Positions 39,527 through 44,571 of a DNA stretch of 44,571 nucleotides are shown here, piece by piece. The stretch's first letter is position 1, and every line of letters starts with the position of its first letter. The position numbers were made by a program, and so were the translations under genes. Location: positions 1-44,571 of the forward strand of contig MABC01000017.1 of NCBI GenBank assembly GCA_002162925.1, written 5' to 3'. The DNA is from Thalassotalea sp. 42_200_T64. Lineage in GTDB: Bacteria > Pseudomonadota > Gammaproteobacteria > Enterobacterales > Alteromonadaceae. A model generated the notes under the pieces. It was not told where the DNA came from. It worked only from the letters and a program-made list of their open reading frames with translations, and did not search any database.

Positions 39527-42049
39527 TTAAAACACTCCCTTATTCAGTGGTTTAAAGTGGATCAGCAATAAAGGTAGCAGAGTTAAATTTGCCAGCAGGG
39601 CAACGATCATTGAAAAACCGGTCAACAGTCCAAAATAGATAGTCGGCAGAAAATTGGACAAGCTGAGGATCGAAAAACCTAGGGTGATTGTGATCGAGGT
39701 ATAATACATCGCCCGGCCAATGCTGGCATGAGCAATGAACATGGCTTTTAGGTAGTCACCGCATTGCTGATATTCCAGCTTAAATCGATGAACATAGTGA
39801 ATGGAGTTATCAACCGCAATACCGACGCAAATTGCGGCGATGGTGATGGTCATGATATCAAGCGGCACATGCGCCCATCCCATGATGCCGAGCACCATCA
39901 CCGCAGAAACGAGATTGGGGATCAGGGTGATCAACGCCAGTTTGAAATTTTTATACATCATCATGAACATTATCAGAATACTGAAAAACACTATCCCCAG
40001 GGTTTTTATCTGTGAGTTAAATAAACTCTTCAGCATATTGTTGTATAACACCAACATGCCGGAAAATTTAATTTGCTCAGGCTTTAAGCCAAACTTACTG
40101 GTTAACCCCTGCTCAATTTCATTGAGCAACGCCGTACGTTTCAGTGATTTATCGCTTTCGAATAGGCGAATACTAAAGCGTATTTGATCGCCATCTTGTG
40201 ATATGTAGGGCGTTAGAATTACGTCTTTTACCGATTCGGGTAATTTTGAATATAGGATCTCTAAGGTAAAATCATCATTCTTGCTCTCGGGGGAAACTTG
40301 ATTAATTAATGCCATCCCCGAGACCACCGACAGTACCTTGCCCGTTTGTGGCAGGCTCTCTAAATAACTATGATATTTTTTGATGTTGGCAAGCATGCTA
40401 AGGTTAAACCAATAGCCGTTATAAGCATTGGCTGGTTGTTCTGCCGATAACTCGGATAAATCGTCTTCGTCCAAACCAAGTTCCGCCAATAACTCGTCAT
40501 CTTCTTCCGTAGCGGCAACCACTAGCTCTAATGAATTTTCGGGTGCATCGATGATCACATCCAAAGGCGTGGTGCCACCAAGTTTTTGATCGATAAGCAC
40601 CATACCCTGGTAGATCTCGGTCGACTTTTTAAAATAATCAATAAAACGGTTTTCAACGGTAAGTCGAGTTACGCCAACAATACTTAAAATGACGATAACA
40701 AGGTAGAGCACCAATACTGGCCTGCTGTTGGCCAGTAGATTATTGGCAAGCCAGAGGACAATGCGTTTGGTAATGTTTTGTTGATTCACCGGTAACCCGG
40801 GAGAAAGTTGCATCATCATCACCGGAAACAGGGTAAACACCATAATAAAAGCCAAAGTTATCCCTAAGCTCATCATCCAGCCAAATTCTATGACTGGCCG
40901 AATATCGCTCACCATCAGCGAAACAAAGGCAATGATGGTAGTGGTGGTGGTAAATATGCAGGGAATAAGTTTTTTTCTTAACGTGGTCGATACTAGGACC
41001 AGTTGACTCGCCTGTGGATTTTGCCAGTGTAATTCCTGATAGCGAACGATCAGATGAATGAGCAAGGAGAGGGTCAGGATCAGCATCAGTGAAATGAAAT
41101 TTGAAGATACAACCGTCACTGGCCAGTCGACCAGGCCAAGAAAACCCACCATCGCAGCACCGGTAATGACACAGGTGATTAATGGCAACAACACCCATTT
41201 TAATCGACTAAAGGCGACAGCTAAGGTGATGATAATAAAAACGAACACAATAACACCAAAACTCATTAGGTCGTGCCGGATAAAGGCAATGGAATCTGCC
41301 GTGATCATCGGCAAACCACCAAGGTGCAGCTGGCCAAATTGTTGATAATCACTCATTACCCGGCGAACGTTTTTAATCAGCTTGGCTTCTTTGCTTTGCA
41401 ACTCAGTGGCATATGCTGAATATGCTTCGTTAATTGCTGTTAGTTGTCGTTGCTGTTCACCACTAAGGGCTTGGTCAGTGGCCATTACTTTTAATGAGTT
41501 TCTTTGTTTGGCCAGCTCTAACAAGGTTTCGTCTTGCTTGATGTTGAGTATTAATGCCACGGTTTGGCTGTCGGCACTGATCAATAAATTCCGATACAGC
41601 GGACTTGTTACTAACTCTTCCCGGGCTAACTTTGGCTCGGTACCAGCGCTTAACAGTGTTGGCGTTTGCTGTTGCAGTAATTTCAAAGAAATGGGCGGGC
41701 TGTTGACCAGGGGAACATTTAAAATACTGGTAACGGTTGCTATGTTGGCTATTACTTCGAGACGAGTAGACAACGAAATTAGCTGATCTAGGGTTTCCTT
41801 GGCGAATGTAGGCTGGTTCGGACTAAACGTCATAATGAGATAATCATCAGAACCATACTGAGCTTTTATTTCTCGATAAAACTGTAAACTGGCATCATTT
41901 TCGAGCACCAGGGTTTCACTGGAGGCATCCAATCTAAAGTTGCTTATATGGGAAGCAAAAAATAAACTAATGAGGATTATGACGGTAGTAACTAGCTTAG
42001 GTTTCGCCAGAATTTGTCGTTCATAAAAATCACCGAAGTTAAAAAACAT
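39527..42049 (-). CDS. RND/MMPL-family transporter, 840 aa
   Basis: An inner-membrane exporter of the RND superfamily in the hydrophobe/MMPL-like branch, with about 12 membrane helices. It has the duplicated layout: TM1 (VTTVIILISLFFASHI), a large periplasmic loop, TM2-6 (VIVFVFIIITLAVAFSRL, LMLILTLSLLIHLIVRY), a second loop with an acidic stretch (ATEEDDELLAELGLDEDDL), then TM7-12 with GIAVDNSIHYVHRFKLEY, the equivalent of the proton-relay helix 4/10 motif. Start chosen at ATG 42049, since GGGGGTGCG lies directly before it; an ATG eight codons upstream lacks a site. It is not next to an adaptor or outer-membrane channel gene, so the substrate is unknown; lipids or hopanoid-like molecules are typical for this branch. 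Confidence 0.87.
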   Translation of the reverse strand: MFFNFGDFYERQILAKPKLVTTVIILISLFFASHISNFRLDASSETLVLENDASLQFYREIKAQYGSDDYLIMTFSPNQPTFAKETLDQLISLSTRLEVIANIATVTSILNVPLVNSPPISLKLLQQQTPTLLSAGTEPKLAREELVTSPLYRNLLISADSQTVALILNIKQDETLLELAKQRNSLKVMATDQALSGEQQRQLTAINEAYSAYATELQSKEAKLIKNVRRVMSDYQQFGQLHLGGLPMITADSIAFIRHDLMSFGVIVFVFIIITLAVAFSRLKWVLLPLITCVITGAAMVGFLGLVDWPVTVVSSNFISLMLILTLSLLIHLIVRYQELHWQNPQASQLVLVSTTLRKKLIPCIFTTTTTIIAFVSLMVSDIRPVIEFGWMMSLGITLAFIMVFTLFPVMMMQLSPGLPVNQQNITKRIVLWLANNLLANSRPVLVLYLVIVILSIVGVTRLTVENRFIDYFKKSTEIYQGMVLIDQKLGGTTPLDVIIDAPENSLELVVAATEEDDELLAELGLDEDDLSELSAEQPANAYNGYWFNLSMLANIKKYHSYLESLPQTGKVLSVVSGMALINQVSPESKNDDFTLEILYSKLPESVKDVILTPYISQDGDQIRFSIRLFESDKSLKRTALLNEIEQGLTSKFGLKPEQIKFSGMLVLYNNMLKSLFNSQIKTLGIVFFSILIMFMMMYKNFKLALITLIPNLVSAVMVLGIMGWAHVPLDIMTITIAAICVGIAVDNSIHYVHRFKLEYQQCGDYLKAMFIAHASIGRAMYYTSITITLGFSILSLSNFLPTIYFGLLTGFSMIVALLANLTLLPLLLIHFKPLNKGVF

Positions 42050-42372
42050 CGCACCCCCAGTTTTATTGATCATACTTAGTATGTCGCATTTTTAAGAAAG
42101 TGCTGGTTAAAACAGCTCGCAATGGCGTATCAGGCTAATTGAGAAAATTTGTTGTATTGAATTTATTAAGTTGGCTTACAGTGCGGTTGATCTCAATCAT
42201 ACTTTTGGAAATGAGACTATTCCTTTGGAAAATTCGATAAAACACCCATTTGGTAACAACAACAGCTTGGATGAAATAATTCTATAATTAAACGGTCTCT
42301 ATTTAACGTGTTGATTATTTAAGATAATCGCACCTTGGTCGGTTTTATCTCATCTATAGTAAGGCCAAATTT
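42050..42372. other. Intergenic region, 323 bp
   Basis: AT-rich sequence between the RND gene and the small ORF at 42373. I see no gene, strong hairpin or repeat in it; it should carry the RND gene promoter on the minus strand. Confidence 0.45.
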
Positions 42373-42531
42373 ATGAAAATTAAAGAGCGTAGCTGCCAGT
42401 TTTATGACACGGCAATATCCCAATTTGCTCAAGCTGTTTTACCCGAGTCGATGGAAAAATTGTTTTTGAAGATGATGCCGTCTGGCAACCAAATAAATAA
42501 TAAAATAAATAAGACACCCACAAATAAATAA
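42373..42531 (+). CDS. Short ORF, 52 aa, doubtful
   Basis: ATG 42373 follows AGTAAGG. The frame reads MKIKERSCQFYDTAISQFAQ, then VLPESMEKLFLKMM, which looks like a plausible amphipathic protein. The last dozen codons run into the AAATAAATAA tandem repeat and are clearly accidental. It may be the truncated start of a lost gene interrupted by the repeat. Not recognised. Confidence 0.3.
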   Translation: MKIKERSCQFYDTAISQFAQAVLPESMEKLFLKMMPSGNQINNKINKTPTNK

Positions 42532-42551
42532 GAAAATAAATAAATCACCCA
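42490..42551. repeat. 31-bp imperfect tandem duplication, AT-rich
   Basis: Two adjacent copies (42490-42520 and 42521-42551) of CAAATAAATAA-x-AAAATAAATAA-x-CACCCA with a few mismatches, 71 bp before the transposase remnant. Confidence 0.75.
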
Positions 42552-42600
42552 CCGTAACTGGCAATAATTGACCTTAGAACCTAAAATTTAGGTAACCATT

Positions 42601-42620
42601 TTAACTCAAGGAGGAGTTAA
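42601..42620 (+). promoter_or_regulatory. Shine-Dalgarno sequence in a hairpin loop
   Basis: TTAACTC (42601-42607) pairs with GAGTTAA (42614-42620), leaving AAGGAG in a 6-nt loop, two bases before ATG 42623. The arrangement may limit translation of the transposase, as is common for such genes. Confidence 0.5.
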
Positions 42621-42622
42621 CT

Positions 42623-43508
42623 ATGCCAAAAGCAAGGAAGCAACAATTATTCCTGTCGGAAACCCCTTATTATCATTGTGTGTCACGCTGTGTTCGCCGA
42701 GCTTTTTTATGTGGTGTTGATAAATTTACCAATCAATCGTTTGAACATCGCCGAGAATGGGTTGAACAACGGTTGCTATTTTTATCGTCAGTCTATGCCA
42801 TTGATGTCTGTGCGTTTGCCGTGATGATTAATTACACTCACATGGGTGGTATTGAAGGTGAATACTGAAAAGGCAAAATGATGGAATGATAAACAAGTCC
42901 TAGAGCGTTGGCACAAACTGTACTTTGGCACCTTACTTATCCGGCAATACTGCCAAGATGCTTTATTCGATGCAGTATTGTTACCCACGGTGATTGCCAG
43001 TGTAGAAGTTTATCGAGAGCGCTTAAGCAATATCAGTTGGTTTATGAAAGACTTAAACGAATGTATTGCCCGTATGGCCTACGTAGATTTAAATCCCATT
43101 AGGGCCAATTTGGCCAAGTCACTAGATAAGTCAAACCATACCAGCATTCAACTGAGAATAAAGGCCGCACTCAACAATGAACAACCCACGTCCTTATTGC
43201 CATTTACTGGTGGTGAATCTCTTAAGAAACCTGATGCTATCATTTTTGAGTTAAAAGATTATCTAACACTGGTAGACGCAACCGGACGATGTATTCGAAA
43301 AGATAAAAATGGCAGCATTAGCGAACATGAAGCATTGATTTTAACGAAACTTAGCATCAGTGCCGATAACTGGTTAATCATAAGCCAACGTTTTGAGCAA
43401 TTATTTACCGGTGCTGTCGGCAATGATGAGTCGTTAAATTATCATATTCAACATGCAAAGTTAAAGCGACGACCAAATTACAGCAACAGCCAGCAATATT
43501 TAGCTTAA
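42623..43508 (+). pseudogene. Decayed REP-associated-type (Y1/HUH) transposase
   Basis: The N-terminus, [49 protein letters not shown], matches the IS200-like transposases that act on REP palindromes. The H-x-H region reads NYTHMGG instead of an N-H-x-H form. One extra G near 42844-42846 shifts the frame; TGA at 42879-42881 interrupts the second frame, which continues KQVLERWHKLYFGTLL to the end at 43508. At 43073/43074 NECIAR joins directly to MAYVDLNPIRA, where relatives have about 30 more residues including a G-R-F-W-E-G-R-F-K segment. So it bears a frameshift, a nonsense codon, a lost catalytic residue and an in-frame deletion, and must be inactive. Confidence 0.88.
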
Positions 43509-43962
43509 CAAAGATCAATAATCCTTCTAACCAGGGGACTATGTCTAAATTTCGGTTAATCGGTCAAATTTTTACTTTCCAACACGAAAATTACATAAAG
43601 CAAACTATCTATCTTTAAAATTTAGAGGTTTTGTCCTCGCATTACGTTTGTTTTTTTATCCCTTGCAGTGGGGGGTCTTTTTTATTGTTTGTGAATAACG
43701 GAAAATACACTTAGTCATTTTTCAAATGGCTAAGTATTGCTTCAAATAAATAATACTTGAAAGTTGGTGAGCGTCTATATGTGTCTTATTTATTGTTGGG
43801 AAGTCCGCTTTTGTGTTAAAAAACCTGTATCGTCGCACCTCAATAAAAAATTATAGTTTAATACGAAGTTTAAGTTAGCGAATGGGCCCTTATTGGCTAT
43901 ACTTTCAGGTTAATTACATTGCTTGAAATGCTTTTTAATACGATAACGGCGAGGTGATCACC
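43509..43962. other. Intergenic region, 454 bp
   Basis: No gene seen. It includes a 12-bp stem with one G-T pair, ACTTAGTCATTT (43709-43720) with AAATGGCTAAGT (43724-43735), loop TTC, without a T tract, and a GTGGGGGGTCTTTTTT stretch near 43668-43681. The promoter of the CHRD lipoprotein gene must lie in its last 150 bp. Confidence 0.5.
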
Positions 43963-44571
43963 ATGAAAAAATTATCAATTTTACCCGTGAATATTAGGTT
44001 GTTTTTCTACAGTTTATTTCTATTGACATGTTTGAACGGTTGTTTTCATGATGACGATGACTCTAAACAAACTCCACTTCCGCCACCACCAGTTACCAAT
44101 ACCATGACTGTTGCTGTCGAATTGGACGGATTTCAGCAAAACCCGGCTGTTGTCACAAACGCAGAGGGCAGCGGCACATTAACTCTTGATTTAGATACCG
44201 GAGCATTGAGTGGCTCGATCATGACTTCAGGGATCACCGCAACGGCTGCACATGTGCATAAAGCATTTTCTGGGGCAAATGGCGGAGTTATAGTTAGCTT
44301 AAATCAAGATGCTAATGATGCCAATCAATGGCTAGTTGCCGATAACACGGTGTTATCCAGCGAAGACATTCAGAGCTTTTTAGCCGGTGAACTTTATGTC
44401 AATGTACATAGTGATGCCAATCCTGGGGGAGAACTGCGCGGTCAACTACTTCCCGATAATATTATAGTGATCTGGAGCCAACTCAGCGGCGATAATGAAG
44501 TGCCGGCGGTAACAACCTCAGCCTCAGGCCGAGCGGCAATCACCGTCAACACCGATACCATGGCATTGACT
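43963..44571 (+). CDS. CHRD-domain lipoprotein, truncated by the window end (203 codons visible)
   Basis: ATG 43963 follows GAGGTGATCACC. A signal peptide (VNIRLFFYSLFLLTCLNGC) ends in a lipobox with Cys at 27, followed by an acidic and then Pro-rich linker (FHDDDDSKQTPLPPPPV). Residues about 50-165 form a CHRD domain (beta-rich, first found in chordin): VAVELDGFQQNPAVVTNAEGSG, AAHVHKAFSGANGG and LYVNVHSDANPGGELRGQLLP, with the conserved His-x-His and N-P-G-G-E-x-R-G-Q. A second copy begins at WSQLSGDNEVPAVTTSASGRA, so at least two CHRD domains are expected. It is a surface or periplasmic lipoprotein of unknown function. The 3' end lies beyond the window. Confidence 0.9.
   Translation, partial: MKKLSILPVNIRLFFYSLFLLTCLNGCFHDDDDSKQTPLPPPPVTNTMTVAVELDGFQQNPAVVTNAEGSGTLTLDLDTGALSGSIMTSGITATAAHVHKAFSGANGGVIVSLNQDANDANQWLVADNTVLSSEDIQSFLAGELYVNVHSDANPGGELRGQLLPDNIIVIWSQLSGDNEVPAVTTSASGRAAITVNTDTMALT

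Noticed and set aside
35538..42049. Protease plus RND exporter as one dedicated secretion system
   Set aside because: The genes share a strand, but terminators and gaps of 146 to 327 bp separate them, and RND/MMPL proteins do not export folded proteases; both subtilases have their own signal sequences.
43905..43920. Fifth family A repeat copy (TTTCAGGTTAATTACA)
   Set aside because: Only about ten bases resemble one arm and there is no partner arm nearby.

Overview
The window looks like chromosomal DNA of a marine gammaproteobacterium of the Alteromonadales, most likely Colwelliaceae (Colwellia/Thalassotalea type). This rests on moderately AT-rich coding sequence and on several small families common in that order (DUF2947, DUF3622, DUF3718, a PBPRA1643-type SEC-C protein), together with RlmF, EfpL/YeiP and an ArgP/LysE pair. 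No RNA gene, prophage, CRISPR array or intact insertion sequence was recognised. Assignments come from reading the sequence only; no database search was run.

Layout. 1-3.7 kb: small unrecognised genes, an outer-membrane-protein remnant, a frameshifted mini-gene and a secreted delta-class carbonic anhydrase. 3.8-8.1 kb: an exporter-type ABC transporter converging on a CadC/ToxR-like membrane regulator with TPRs. 8.4-12.9 kb: a DUF3718 protein, a norE/norF-like pair without visible norCB, an SRPBCC protein, an unrecognised 462-aa membrane protein and EfpL. 13-18 kb: divergent argP/lysE, an FMN reductase, a HopJ-family protein, a MipA/OmpV outer-membrane protein and an alpha/beta hydrolase. 18-22.8 kb: a translation/RNA-modification neighbourhood (RlmF, DUF2947, YajD-type HNH nuclease, SEC-C protein, RsuA-type pseudouridine synthase, DUF3622, PdxH). 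23-26.3 kb: an antiporter remnant and a two-domain M16 peptidase lipoprotein. 26.4-35.4 kb: three large signalling proteins: an EAL phosphodiesterase with a degenerate GGDEF domain, a hybrid kinase/receiver/AraC protein, and a beta-propeller sensor ending in a degenerate GGDEF-like domain. 35.5-42 kb: two different secreted subtilases and an RND/MMPL-type exporter. 42.3-44.6 kb: a decayed REP-type transposase and the start of a CHRD lipoprotein that runs off the window.

Recurring themes. Four loci (611-757, 18164-18304, 23038-23416, 42623-43508) are gene remnants that appear to keep both ends while the middle is lost or frameshifted, which suggests decay by internal deletion. Imperfect palindromic repeats recur between genes (5672, 12291, 22951, 26335; a different multi-hairpin block at 12991-13165), and two heptanucleotide tandem repeats occur (14195, 22078). 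A REP-associated-type transposase, now dead, lies in the same window, so the palindromes may be REP-like elements.

The strongest candidates for something undescribed are the split sensor pair at 29-35 kb with its apparent ATT start codon, the subtilase ending in four 11-residue DRLIWKT repeats, and the palindrome family. I saw no clear new multi-gene defence or biosynthetic system.
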